From Acidobacteriaceae bacterium (GTDB taxonomy: Bacteria; Acidobacteriota; Terriglobia; Terriglobales; Acidobacteriaceae): a stretch of DNA of 57,953 nucleotides. Positions within the stretch are counted from its first letter, which is position 1; every line of letters begins with the position of its first letter. The stretch spans positions 1 to 57,953 of the forward strand of contig PLBW01000099.1 in the NCBI GenBank assembly GCA_003135475.1, written 5' to 3'. This document shows, piece by piece, positions 17,084 to 27,443 of the stretch. The notes under the pieces are model-generated. The model had not been told where the DNA came from. It worked only from the letters and a program-made list of their open reading frames with translations, and did no database searches. A program made the position numbers and the translations under genes.

Positions 17084-17313
17084 AACGCTGCGCGGGCTCG
17101 GAAAATCCGGAAGCCTGCTCTGAGTGTCCTGACGTATTGAGAGTGCCAAATCTCGCGGAGTGCCCAAGAAATTACAGGGTCCTGCCTTTAGTCCCACGTC
17201 ACAACCCGATGTGACAAAAGTATTACAAACAGAACTCTCTTAGGTTGTTAGTCTGGAGTTGGGCTTCTGCACTAACCCATCTCGGAATCGACAAGCAGCA
17301 ATTTAGGGGAAAC

Positions 17314-18198
<885 letters not shown>

Positions 18199-18221
18199 CT
18201 TCGAAGTCAGCAGCAATCGCG

Positions 18222-18255
18222 AAGGACGGCGTGAACAGCGCCGTCCTTTCTGTCT
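18222..18255 (+). terminator. Strong hairpin terminator after the desaturase gene
   Basis: A perfect 10-bp stem, AAGGACGGCG with CGCCGTCCTT, closes a 7-base loop and is followed by TCTGTCT. It lies 24 bases after the desaturase stop. Confidence 0.8.
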
Positions 18256-18318
18256 GCGCGTAACTTCACCTAAGCACTGCCGACGAAGCGGTAAAATTAC
18301 TGCGGAGGTAGTGAGCCG

Positions 18319-19236
18319 ATGAATGCTGTACTTCGCGCTTTCCGCAAGAGCATCGCCCGACGCAGGCTGCTTTCGGCTTCGCTGTGTGTTGTGGCAGTCC
18401 AGATGTTTGTAATGAGTCCGGTTTACGTTTGGGCGCAGAAGCAAGAGGTCGTCTGGAGTGCGCAGGAGAAGCCAATCGCTGAGCAGATCCACGGTCTGCG
18501 TCAGTTGTCCGACGACGTCAGGGCAGGCGTTACCAAGCAACTCGCGCTGCAAATCAGGCATTTGCCGGCAACGCCAAACAAGCTTCGGCTGGCCACTGGC
18601 CTGGCTAATCTCTCGACCGAAGGCGATTTCGGACACGACACGTTGCAGGAAGTAGCCACAACCCTGGCCGACACGCTGCGTCAGCAGCCTTTGCCCGACG
18701 ATCACGGCCAGCCCGCCGCGCCTTATCTGGAGCTTGCGCAGTTGGTGCGTTATGAGCATGTGCAGGCGTCGTTAGACGTGCCGCAGTTCAAGGCTGCCAT
18801 GGCGAAGCTGGAAGCCGATGATCAGCGCCGCCAGGAGGCCGATTTCACGCTTACCGACCTTCAAGGGAAAACCTGGACTTTGAAGGAGCTGAAGGGAAAA
18901 GTGGTGCTGGTGAACTTCTGGGCCACATGGTGCCCGCCATGCCGCAAGGAGATGCCCGATCTCAACACGCTCTACCAGCGATTCAAAGATCAAGGTTTCG
19001 TGATCCTGGCGATTTCCGATGAAGAGGCCGACAAGGTAAAGCCCTTTATCGCGGAGCGGAACATCAGCTATCCGGTCATGCTCGATCCCGGACGAAAAAT
19101 TAACGAGCTGTTTCAAGTGGAGGGCATTCCAAAAAGCTTCGTTTACGACCGCGAGGGAAAGCTGGTTGCACAGTCCATCGACATGCGCACGCAGAAGCAA
19201 TTTCTGGAGATGCTGGGGCTGGCGGGATTGCGATAG
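18319..19236 (+). CDS. TlpA-like exported thioredoxin-fold protein
   Basis: A 305-residue protein with a signal peptide or anchor (LLSASLCVVAVQMFVMSPVYVWA), an alpha-helical middle domain of about 140 residues and a C-terminal TlpA/ResA thioredoxin fold. The redox site is WATWCPPCRKEMPDL. The VEGIPKSFVYDREGK segment carries the cis-Pro. Proteins of this type reduce disulfides in the periplasm, for example in cytochrome c maturation, but no cytochrome genes are near. GGAGG lies upstream of ATG 18319 and TAAAAT at about 18292 may be its -10 box. Confidence 0.88.
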   Translation: MNAVLRAFRKSIARRRLLSASLCVVAVQMFVMSPVYVWAQKQEVVWSAQEKPIAEQIHGLRQLSDDVRAGVTKQLALQIRHLPATPNKLRLATGLANLSTEGDFGHDTLQEVATTLADTLRQQPLPDDHGQPAAPYLELAQLVRYEHVQASLDVPQFKAAMAKLEADDQRRQEADFTLTDLQGKTWTLKELKGKVVLVNFWATWCPPCRKEMPDLNTLYQRFKDQGFVILAISDEEADKVKPFIAERNISYPVMLDPGRKINELFQVEGIPKSFVYDREGKLVAQSIDMRTQKQFLEMLGLAGLR

Positions 19237-19327
19237 AAAAAGCGGGAGCCACCGAAGTCATGATGCGCTACAGGCGCTGAAGCGGCGCTCCACCCGTACT
19301 CGTCCTTCCACCAATCCTGAAGCCGCC

Positions 19328-20545
19328 CTATGGGACAGTCACCGTAACTTGTGCGGTGGAGCGGCCATATTTGTTCGTGGCGTAGAGCGTGTAGGTCGTC
19401 GTCAAGCGCGGAGTCACGATGACACGAGTGCCGCGAGTGGCGCCCACCGCGGGAGAAACAATGTAGTACTCGCCGTTGCTCACGTTCCAACTCAGCGTGA
19501 CGGGCTGGCCCGGACCGCCGGAAGAAGTGGCTGTGAAGCTGTTGATAGTAGGGTTTGGGCCTGTGGGCACATTTCCCGGCGTGTAAAGCGGCGAGATAAG
19601 CAGCACCTCAAAGTCCGAGGCCGTCAACTGCCTTAGCAGGCCCAGGTCATCATTGCTCCAGCGATTGTCAGTTGCGCCGCCGAGGAACAGCGAGCTTCCG
19701 TTGTCCGCCATAATCATGCCGTACTGCTTGAGCGCGGTCAGGATGACCTGGTCATCGGGCGGATAGCCGGAAATGTCAACGCTGGACTTCAGGCGCAAAC
19801 GCATGCCCATGGGCGCCGCCAATGGATTGCTGGAGTTTGGCGCCCAATGCGATGCCGGCGGGGTAAACGCCTGTTTGCTGTAATGCAGCGTAAAGCGCAG
19901 AGCGTGGTGAATGGCTCCGGCGGCAACTTCATCATAGCGAACCAACCCCGGGAAGATAGGCAGACCCGCAGCATCGGCCGATGTCCAGGTATAAGGCCGC
20001 TGCTCGTTTGCAATCAAGTCCCATACCGCTGCCGAGTCGGCTTTCCAACTGCCGTTGGGCTGCGGGTATGCGTGATAGAGCTCATAAAGCCAGCAGTTGC
20101 CTTTGTCGATCACCAGCACGTGACGGTCACCATCGTCGGGATTAGGGTAACCCTCGATCGGAGCGTTAAAAGGGATCGGCATCGGGCCGGGATCGCTCTC
20201 ATCACCGTAGGCCGTAAAGGTGATACTGGCCAGCGGCTGGGTAACCGGTACCACGATGTAAGGGATGCCTATCGATTGCCCCTGGTATAGACCGGAGCCG
20301 AAATCAGGGTGCAGCGGGGTAGTGGACCCAATGAAGTTGATGATCGCGTTCGAGTTCGGGTCGAGCGGCGCATTGGCGATGTTGGTGTTCCAAAGGCTGC
20401 TGGTTGGAAAGGGTATGAATCCATTCAAACTGGCTCCCTGTCCCAGGCTGATTCGGTTGCAAGGATTGATTTGCGCTGACACCAGACCGGTGGCCAGTGA
20501 CAGCGTCGCCGCGAACAGCAGGCACTTCAGAAACTTCTGACTCAT
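19328..20545 (-). CDS. Secreted protein of unknown function with C-terminal Ig-like domain
   Basis: A 405-residue protein with a signal peptide (LLFAATLSLATGLVSAQ). The body has FPTSSLWNTNIANAPLDPNS, GDRHVLVIDKGNCWLYELYH and VDISGYPPDDQVILTALKQYG, segments typical of a family of secreted bacterial proteins without a settled enzymatic role. The last 80 residues (INSFTATSSGGPGQPVTLSW, then TTTYTLYATNKYG) read as a PKD/Ig-like beta domain probably used for surface or carbohydrate contact. No catalytic motif was identified. Confidence 0.8.
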   Translation of the reverse strand: MSQKFLKCLLFAATLSLATGLVSAQINPCNRISLGQGASLNGFIPFPTSSLWNTNIANAPLDPNSNAIINFIGSTTPLHPDFGSGLYQGQSIGIPYIVVPVTQPLASITFTAYGDESDPGPMPIPFNAPIEGYPNPDDGDRHVLVIDKGNCWLYELYHAYPQPNGSWKADSAAVWDLIANEQRPYTWTSADAAGLPIFPGLVRYDEVAAGAIHHALRFTLHYSKQAFTPPASHWAPNSSNPLAAPMGMRLRLKSSVDISGYPPDDQVILTALKQYGMIMADNGSSLFLGGATDNRWSNDDLGLLRQLTASDFEVLLISPLYTPGNVPTGPNPTINSFTATSSGGPGQPVTLSWNVSNGEYYIVSPAVGATRGTRVIVTPRLTTTYTLYATNKYGRSTAQVTVTVP

Positions 20546-20600
20546 CGCGGTTCTCCTTCCAGTTGCAAGTGCCGGGCCTGAAAGCTGAATACCGCCGGCC

Positions 20601-21782
20601 TTACTTGCCCATCACCAGCTTGGCGATGGTCAGGAGCTGCATGTTCGACGTGCCTTCGTAGATCTTGCCGATCTTCGAATCGCGGAAGAACTTCTCCACC
20701 GGGTAGTCCTTGGTGAAGCCGTAGCCGCCGTAGATCTCGACGCACAGCGACGCCACGCGCTCGGCAACCTGCGAGGTATAGAGCTTGGTCATGGCCGCTT
20801 CCTTCACGAAGTTCATACCGGCGTCCTTCATCCGGGCGCAGTTGTAAAGCAGCATGCGAGCCGCCTCGATCTCGGTGGCCATCTGCGCGATCTGGAACTG
20901 GATACCCTGGAACTCGGCGATGGCACGGCCGAACTGCTTGCGTTCCTGCGCGTACTTGACGGCGAATTCCCAAGCGCCACGAGCCAGGCCGAGCATCTGC
21001 GCTCCGATGCCGATGCGGCCTTCATTCAGCGTCTCGATGGCGATCTTGTAGCCCTTGCCGACTTCGCCCAGCACGTTGTTCTTGGGCACGCGGCAATCCT
21101 CCATGATCAACTCACACGTGCTGGAAGCACGGATACCGAGTTTGTCCTCCTTCTTGCCGACAGTGAATCCCGGGAAGTCTTTCTCGACGATGAAGGCGGT
21201 GATGCCCTTGTATCCGGCGGAAGGGTCAATCGTCGCGAGCAGGATGAAAACGCCCGCTTCCTTGCCATTGGTGATCCATAACTTCTGGCCGTTGAGGACA
21301 TACTCGTCGCCCTTCAACTCCGCCTTGGTTTGCAGCGCGAAGGCATCCGAACCGGAACCGGCCTCGCTCAACGCGTAGGCGCCCACGGTGTCGCTGCACA
21401 GGCGAGGCAAATAGCGCTTCTTCTGCTCTTCCGTGGCCCAGCGCAGGAGAGCGTTGTTGACCAGAGTATTCTGCACGTCCACCACAACTCCGGCGGACGG
21501 ATCGACACGGGAAAGTTCTTCCACCGCGAGGATAGCCTCGAAGAAGGTGCCTCCCCCGCCGCCGTATTGCTCGGGAACCTCAATGCCCATCAAACCCAAC
21601 TGAAAGAATTGCTCGATAATCTTGTGCTCGAAGACACCCTTCTCGTCCATCTCCTTGACGTAGGGCCGGACGCTCTCGTCCGCGAACTGACGAACCGTGT
21701 CGCGGAAGAGTACTTCGTCTTCGGTAAGCGAAACCAGAGGGGCGGGTGCGGAGGCGGCGAGGTTTGCAACGGCCTGTGACAT
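20601..21782 (-). CDS. Acyl-CoA dehydrogenase
   Basis: A 393-residue FAD enzyme that introduces the alpha-beta double bond in acyl-CoA during beta-oxidation. The family signatures are intact: ALSEAGSGSDAFALQTKA, GQKLWITNGKEA, RIGIGAQMLGLARGA and the C-terminal QIYGGYGFTKDYPVE-like segment (here EIYGGYGFTKDYPVE). The last is followed by IYEGTSNMQLL, whose Glu is the catalytic base in short/medium-chain enzymes. It is on the same strand as the secreted protein downstream (55-base gap) but probably functions with the FadD/FadR module elsewhere. Confidence 0.95.
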   Translation of the reverse strand: MSQAVANLAASAPAPLVSLTEDEVLFRDTVRQFADESVRPYVKEMDEKGVFEHKIIEQFFQLGLMGIEVPEQYGGGGGTFFEAILAVEELSRVDPSAGVVVDVQNTLVNNALLRWATEEQKKRYLPRLCSDTVGAYALSEAGSGSDAFALQTKAELKGDEYVLNGQKLWITNGKEAGVFILLATIDPSAGYKGITAFIVEKDFPGFTVGKKEDKLGIRASSTCELIMEDCRVPKNNVLGEVGKGYKIAIETLNEGRIGIGAQMLGLARGAWEFAVKYAQERKQFGRAIAEFQGIQFQIAQMATEIEAARMLLYNCARMKDAGMNFVKEAAMTKLYTSQVAERVASLCVEIYGGYGFTKDYPVEKFFRDSKIGKIYEGTSNMQLLTIAKLVMGK

Positions 21783-21909
21783 GAGAGCAATCCTTCCAGA
21801 TGGAGTAGGGAACCTTTGATTTTAGCATTCGCGAAGAGCGTGGTTGCGAGTGGGGCAGAAAAGCTCACTCAAAACCGCGCGCAAAGGATGAAGACCGGCT
21901 CGTGAACTG

Positions 21910-23886
21910 GTGATAGAGTATTGCTATTCTCTAGGATCCATCCAACCCTCGGGGGCGGGAGCAGGAGTGATCTCAGCGCAGTCGCGAGCGAAGCAGGGGA
22001 ATCGAAAGGGACCTCAATCTCCTCCTGAACCCGGCTTACTTGTTTCGTCCAAGTCGCGATCCTGGATTTTTGCTCTGGTCTTTGTTTTCGCGACGATCGC
22101 TGTCTACTATCCTGTCAGCCATCATCCGTTCGTCAACTACGACGACGACGCTTATGTAACCGGCAATGCTCATGTCCAGTCTGGATTGAACTGGGACACA
22201 GTCAAGTGGGCGTTTACTACCTACGAATTTGTCAATTGGCATCCGCTAGCTTGGATTTCTCACGCCCTGGATTACCAGATGTTTCAACTGGATCCCGGTG
22301 GCCATCATGAGACCAGTGTCGCACTCCATGTCCTGAATACGCTGCTGCTGTTCTGGGTATTGCTGCGGGCAACCGGCTCCCCCGGCCCTAGCTTGGTGGT
22401 GGCCGCGCTGTTTGCGTTGCATCCCATCAACGTCGAATCCGTGGCTTGGATCTCGGAACGCAAGAACCTGCTGAGCACCCTGTTTTTCCTGCTCGCGTTG
22501 GGCGCTTACCGCTGGTATGCGCGCGAGCCTCGCGTGACACGCTACGCCGCGGTCGCGGCATTATTCGCGCTCGGCTTAATGGCTAAACCGCAGATAATCA
22601 CATTTCCCTTTGTGTTGTTGCTTTGGGATTACTGGCCATTGCAGAGGATGTTTGCTGACCGTGCGGAGGCGTCGTCCGAGAATCTGGCGACGATCCCTGC
22701 AAAGAGTTTCTCCTGGCTGATCCTGGAAAAGCTGCCGCTTTTTGCAATCTGTTTGGCTAGCGCGGTCATTACGTTGCGAGCAGAGCGCACGGGTGGCACG
22801 CTCAGTGGAATCTACTTCCACCCATTTTCCCTCCGGTTGCAGAATGCCATTCTTTCCTACGTACGATATGTGGGGAAGGTGTTCTGGCCTTCGGGCTTGG
22901 CGCTGTACTACCCGTATCCCAGCGGCGATTCGCTGGCACTCTGGAGGGTGATCGCGGCATTTGTCTTCCTGGTGGCCGTCACCGCTCTGGTCATCGCGGA
23001 CCGCCGGCGGCGTTATCTTTTGGTAGGGTGGCTTTGGTTTCTGGGGACCCTGGGGCCGATGATGGGGCTTAAGCAAATAGGTATCCAGGCGATGGCCGAT
23101 CGCTATGCGTACCTGTCATTCGTTGGCCTGTTTATTATGGTCTGCTGGGGCATAGCGGAGTGGGCGAAGCAGCGGCACATTTCCAGCGCAATCTTGGCTG
23201 CCGTGAGTGTTGTCGCTCTGCTGGCCTTGGCGATGCTGACTCACCGCCAGATCTCCTATTGGGACGATAACGTGAAGTTGTGGTCGCATGCAGTCGCGGT
23301 GACGAGGAACAACTACGTGGCGGAGGACCATCTGGGTGGAGCGCTGCTGGCTGACGGACAGCTCGAAGCGGCGATGCCGCATTTCTACCGGGCGGTGGCC
23401 ATCAATCCAGACGATCCTGACAGTAACCTGAATATCGGTGGTTACGAGCAGCAACAACGGAATTTCGCGCAAGCCATCGCGCAGTACAAGAAAGTGATTA
23501 GCGCCACCCAGGACTCCGCAGTATTGAACGCCGGGGTGCGAGCAAAGGCGTTCGACAATATGGGCTACGTTTATCGCGAGCTGGGCGATTTACCTCACGC
23601 CCGGGAGAGCTTTGAAGCCGCGGTGGCCTCGGATCCCCAACTCGCGAAAGCATGGATCGGATTGGGGCTGGTCGACCAAAAATCCGGAAATGTTGGCTCG
23701 GCGATTCAGGCGTATTCCCAGGCCATGAAGCTGCAACCTTCGGATTGGGGATATCTGCTGCTCGCCCGGGCCTTGGAACAAAGCGGCGACAACAACGCAG
23801 CCCTGTCGGCCATTCGGCAAGCCCAGAGCATGACCCACAACCTGGAAAACGCCCAGCGAGGCGCTGACCAGCTGCTGGCTCAATAG
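21910..23886 (+). CDS. TMTC-like membrane protein with C-terminal TPRs (GT-C type)
   Basis: A 658-residue protein. About ten membrane helices run from residue 50 to 450, starting SWIFALVFVFATIAVYYP. The first loop has HPFVNYDDDAYVTGN, whose acidic cluster matches the catalytic-loop position of GT-C glycosyltransferases that use lipid-linked sugars. The lumenal segment HPINVESVAWISERKNLL is typical of the family. At least four TPRs fill residues 480-650. Acceptor and donor are unknown. ATG 21910 gives a long polar leader; GTG 21967 after GGGAGCAGG is an alternative. The histidine kinase gene follows closely. Confidence 0.82.
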   Translation: MIEYCYSLGSIQPSGAGAGVISAQSRAKQGNRKGPQSPPEPGLLVSSKSRSWIFALVFVFATIAVYYPVSHHPFVNYDDDAYVTGNAHVQSGLNWDTVKWAFTTYEFVNWHPLAWISHALDYQMFQLDPGGHHETSVALHVLNTLLLFWVLLRATGSPGPSLVVAALFALHPINVESVAWISERKNLLSTLFFLLALGAYRWYAREPRVTRYAAVAALFALGLMAKPQIITFPFVLLLWDYWPLQRMFADRAEASSENLATIPAKSFSWLILEKLPLFAICLASAVITLRAERTGGTLSGIYFHPFSLRLQNAILSYVRYVGKVFWPSGLALYYPYPSGDSLALWRVIAAFVFLVAVTALVIADRRRRYLLVGWLWFLGTLGPMMGLKQIGIQAMADRYAYLSFVGLFIMVCWGIAEWAKQRHISSAILAAVSVVALLALAMLTHRQISYWDDNVKLWSHAVAVTRNNYVAEDHLGGALLADGQLEAAMPHFYRAVAINPDDPDSNLNIGGYEQQQRNFAQAIAQYKKVISATQDSAVLNAGVRAKAFDNMGYVYRELGDLPHARESFEAAVASDPQLAKAWIGLGLVDQKSGNVGSAIQAYSQAMKLQPSDWGYLLLARALEQSGDNNAALSAIRQAQSMTHNLENAQRGADQLLAQ

Positions 23887-23956
23887 CTGACCCCTGGTGG
23901 CTGCCCATGGCGGGCGCCTCCTGATTTCAGCGGTGCTATTCTCTTTTCGTCACCCC

Positions 23957-24865
23957 ATGCGCATCACCAGCCGCAAAACCACCATCGCGTTCTTCATTAC
24001 GCTCGGCGTTTGTCTGGCGGCGGCGACAGCGGTGCTCAGCACCAGTTGGATCATTCTCAACTGGCGCCAGATCGTGCCTCTCATTCTGGGCGTGATTTTC
24101 TTTGGCTTTATTATTGCCGGGGTCATCCTCAACACCATTTTCCTGGTCCGCGAGATCCGCCGTAATGAACAGCAGGACAGCTTTCTGAATGCGGTGACTC
24201 ATGAGTTGAAGACGCCGATCACCTCCATCCGCCTGTACTTGGAGACTTTGCAGAAGCGCAATATCGACGAAGAGCAGCGCCGCGAGTTCTATCAGGTTAT
24301 GCTCGACGATACCTACCGCCTGATAGGCACGGTCGAGCAGGTGCTGCGCGCGGCCCGGGTGGTGCAGAAGAACGCGCTGCTTTCGCGCAACGAAGTTGAA
24401 ATTGGTCCGCTCGTGCAGGACGCGTTAGATCTGGCGCGCTCGCGCCATCATTTGTCTCCCCAGGCGATGGACTGGGCCGCCGACGGCCGGCCTGCCGAGC
24501 GGCTTTCGGTGATGGGCGATCGCGAAGAACTAGCCACGGCCCTGTCCAACGTGCTCGACAATGCGATTAAATATTCGCAGAAGGACCCGGGTATTCGGGT
24601 TGAAGTGCTCACGCCCGATCTGCGGCATGTGCAGATTCGAGTGAAGGATAATGGCATTGGGATATCTCGAGGCGAACTGAAACGCGTCTTCAAGCGCTTC
24701 TATCGCGTGCTTACGCCAGTCACGCCGCAGGTAAAGGGGAGCGGCTTAGGTCTGTTCATCGTGCGCGCCATCGCGCACCGCCACGGCGGCAAGGCCTTCG
24801 CGGAAAGCGAAGGAACAGGCCGGGGCACAACCGTCACCATCCAATTGCCGAGGAACTTGCAGTGA
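23957..24865 (+). CDS. Sensor histidine kinase
   Basis: About 302 residues from ATG 23957 (MRITSRK); the frame is open to 23897. Two close membrane helices (AFFITLGVCLAAATAVL and VPLILGVIFFGFIIAGVI) leave almost no periplasmic sensor domain. A HisKA domain has the phosphorylated His in NAVTHELKTPITSIR. The HATPase domain has the N box NVLDNAIKYS, G1 VKDNGIGIS and G2 GSGLGLFIV. With so small an external loop it may sense membrane state. It overlaps the response regulator gene by four bases, so the pair is translationally coupled. Confidence 0.93.
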   Translation: MRITSRKTTIAFFITLGVCLAAATAVLSTSWIILNWRQIVPLILGVIFFGFIIAGVILNTIFLVREIRRNEQQDSFLNAVTHELKTPITSIRLYLETLQKRNIDEEQRREFYQVMLDDTYRLIGTVEQVLRAARVVQKNALLSRNEVEIGPLVQDALDLARSRHHLSPQAMDWAADGRPAERLSVMGDREELATALSNVLDNAIKYSQKDPGIRVEVLTPDLRHVQIRVKDNGIGISRGELKRVFKRFYRVLTPVTPQVKGSGLGLFIVRAIAHRHGGKAFAESEGTGRGTTVTIQLPRNLQ

Positions 24866-25626
24866 GCGAAATACTGCTGGTCGAAGACGAAGAGCATCTG
24901 GCGCGAGGCTTGAAGTTCAACCTGGAAGCCGAAGGCTATCCCACCAGGGTCGTGGGCGATGGCGAAACCGCCTTGGATCTGCTGCTGAAGAAGCACACCG
25001 AGTTCGATCTGCTGGTGCTGGACGTCATGCTTCCGGGCAAAGACGGCTTCGCCGTTGCCACCGAACTGCGCAAGGCCAACCAGTACATCCCTCTATTGAT
25101 GCTGACCGCACGCGGTCGCCCGGAGGACGTGTTGAGGGGCTTTGCCTCCGGGGCCGACGACTACCTGCCCAAGCCCTTCGATCTCGCGATTCTGCTGGCG
25201 CGCATTCGCAGCTTGTTGCGCCGCCGCGACTGGAGCCGTACCTTACTCACCGACCCTCCGGCGGGAGTGCGAGTGGCCGAGCCTGGAGGGGCCGATTCCT
25301 TGCGCGAGTTCGACGTTTTCACCTTCGCAGGCAAAGAGGTCGATTTTGGGACGCTTGAACTGCGGGCCCATGGCAAGGTGTTTCGCCTGACCCTCATGGA
25401 AGCCGAACTGTTACGGCATCTGATTCGCAATGGCGGCAAGATTGTTTCGCGCAAGTCCATTCTCGAAGAAGTTTGGGGATTGCACGAAGATACCGACACG
25501 CGCGCCATCGACAATTTTGTTGTGCGCTTGCGTAAATACATCGAGAAAGACCCGTCGCATCCCCAACACCTGCTCACCGTACGCAGCGTGGGCTACCGCT
25601 TCCTGCCCACGCCAGCCGAGGTGTAA
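24862..25626 (+). CDS. OmpR/PhoB-family response regulator
   Basis: A 254-residue protein starting at GTG 24862, which overlaps the kinase stop (GTGA). The receiver domain has LLVEDEEHLARG, the phosphoacceptor Asp in LLVLDVMLPGKDG, the Thr in LMLTARG and the Lys in YLPKPFD. The C-terminal winged helix ends with RAIDNFVVRLRKYIE and VRSVGYRFL, as in OmpR/PhoB DNA-binding domains. An insertion of about 40 residues between the domains (around DPPAGVRVAEPGG) is longer than usual. The target genes are unknown. Confidence 0.94.
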   Translation: MSEILLVEDEEHLARGLKFNLEAEGYPTRVVGDGETALDLLLKKHTEFDLLVLDVMLPGKDGFAVATELRKANQYIPLLMLTARGRPEDVLRGFASGADDYLPKPFDLAILLARIRSLLRRRDWSRTLLTDPPAGVRVAEPGGADSLREFDVFTFAGKEVDFGTLELRAHGKVFRLTLMEAELLRHLIRNGGKIVSRKSILEEVWGLHEDTDTRAIDNFVVRLRKYIEKDPSHPQHLLTVRSVGYRFLPTPAEV

Positions 25627-25699
25627 GGCCACTCTAGGCTGTCTCATAGTTCTTCTGAACGTACAGCGAAGAACGGAAAACGCGATCTCCGGGGCGTGA

Positions 25700-27394
25700 T
25701 TAGCGGCCGAATTCCAGGACCGTAATGTCCTTGAATTGCCATATCGCCGGCGATCCAAACACTAACTGCAACTTGGCGGCAACCGCGGGAGAATCGTCCT
25801 GCAGATTGTCCCGAGCCGGACCTTCACGCCTCACCATGACCCATACGCGACGGAATCCACGAGAGTCGGAACTGAGCGCTTGCAGCAGGGTTTGATCGTT
25901 GTCCCCCTGTCCGTAATACGGTTGCGTGAACAGATGCAAAGCCGGGGCGCGCGGGTTGAGATGGCGGTAGTAATCGAAGCCCGGGATCGCATAGAACGGA
26001 TAGATGACTACAGCGTCCCCGGGCTGCGCGGAGGAGAGAATTACATTCGTAGCGCCGCGCCAGTCTTCCGTGACCCGGGTGTAAGAAATGACGGTACTGA
26101 AGAAGGACAGAACACAGATACCCCCAACGGCAAGAGTTCGCCATAGACGATGACGAATCTGTCGCGCACCGACCGCTGTCATCAGCACCCAAGCTGGCAG
26201 GCAGATGATGAGGAAGCGGTGATAGAAGACCGGCCTCACAATCGACACCAGCAGAGTCAGGACGATGGGAGAAAAAAAGGAACTGGCGACCAAGGCGTGA
26301 CGCGAGCGTTGCAGATCGTTGTCGCGCCCGCGCCACTCCGTTCTTAGTTTGCCGAGGTAAAGTCCCACGATTACGAGATTGAGCGCGAGCAAGACCGCAC
26401 CGACAGCTTTGCCGCCGTTGGCCGCAAGAAACACACCGAGGTGATAAAACTCCAGCAGCGAAGGCGGCTGCACCCAGGAGATGTGCCTGACGTTCTGAGC
26501 GTGAATCAGCCAAAAGATGGGAATGGCCAGGAGTACAAAAATTACACCTGCAACCGAATACTGCTTCCACGGCCACTTGCCCCGCGGCATCGCCAGCAAC
26601 GAGACGGCATGCGCCGCCGCAACCAAGACTCCGAAATAATGGAAGTAGCAGGTGAACCCGGCGGCAAGGCCATAGACAATAGCAAGCCTGTAAGACGGGC
26701 CTTCAATGAGGCGAATGAAGCAATAGGTGGAGATAATCACCATGAGCACAAGAAAGCTGTAGGCGCGAGCTTCCTGCGAGCTAGCAATGGCGCATGGATT
26801 AAGCGCGAATAGCGCCGCGGCGAGTATTCCTGTGCGGGGGCCGAACAGGCGCTTGCCCAGCAGATACATAAGAGGAATGGAAAGGACGCCCGGGAGCACG
26901 GAGAGCAGCCGGACCATAGCTTCGCTGTTCCCGAAGTGCAACCACGGCCGCAGCAACACGTAGTACATCGCCATGTTGCCTTCCTCGTGCCAAAGAAAGT
27001 GCCAGAAGGCGGCGCTAGGCCGCTGAACGATAGCGACGCTGGTGATCTCGTCGAGCCAGAAACTCTTGTGGCCCAGAGCAACCAGCCGCAAGACCGCGCC
27101 CAGGGCGACGACCGACCACAACCGGAGCGAGTTGCGAGGTTCGAAAGGACCGTCGTCGCTCGTCTCACTGGTAGTCGTTACCCCCGCCCCTGATGCGGGA
27201 CGGGGAGTCTTGCCGCGACCCGAGACAAAGGTTGTGGCATGAAAGGTGCCGAGGTGGAACAGACGGAGCCACGCCCCGGCGAGGGTCACAAGAGTAAGTA
27301 ACAAGACTCGGCCACGAGAAGTAGATTCTGGAACCGACACGCGGTATTGCTTCGGTGCAGGATGGACGAGCGGACGCTCGCTGGCTGCGGGCAT
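25700..27394 (-). CDS. Glycosyltransferase family 39-like membrane protein
   Basis: A 564-residue protein with about eleven helices. The first-loop catalytic motif SFWLDEITSV and HEEGNMAMYYVLL are hallmarks of ArnT/PMT-like enzymes that move sugars from polyprenyl phosphate to lipids or proteins outside the membrane. LNPCAIASSQEARAYS is a further family motif. The N-terminus is odd: a first hydrophobic stretch ending LRLFHLGTF is followed by a Gly/Thr/Ser-rich 35-residue spacer, and then a second similar stretch ending LRLVALGHKSFWLDE. This looks like a partial duplication or an insertion. Confidence 0.85.
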   Translation of the reverse strand: MPAASERPLVHPAPKQYRVSVPESTSRGRVLLLTLVTLAGAWLRLFHLGTFHATTFVSGRGKTPRPASGAGVTTTSETSDDGPFEPRNSLRLWSVVALGAVLRLVALGHKSFWLDEITSVAIVQRPSAAFWHFLWHEEGNMAMYYVLLRPWLHFGNSEAMVRLLSVLPGVLSIPLMYLLGKRLFGPRTGILAAALFALNPCAIASSQEARAYSFLVLMVIISTYCFIRLIEGPSYRLAIVYGLAAGFTCYFHYFGVLVAAAHAVSLLAMPRGKWPWKQYSVAGVIFVLLAIPIFWLIHAQNVRHISWVQPPSLLEFYHLGVFLAANGGKAVGAVLLALNLVIVGLYLGKLRTEWRGRDNDLQRSRHALVASSFFSPIVLTLLVSIVRPVFYHRFLIICLPAWVLMTAVGARQIRHRLWRTLAVGGICVLSFFSTVISYTRVTEDWRGATNVILSSAQPGDAVVIYPFYAIPGFDYYRHLNPRAPALHLFTQPYYGQGDNDQTLLQALSSDSRGFRRVWVMVRREGPARDNLQDDSPAVAAKLQLVFGSPAIWQFKDITVLEFGR

Positions 27395-27443
27395 AAGCAG
27401 TAATCTTACCGCGCCAGATGAGGCTTTAGCTCTTGGAACCGCT

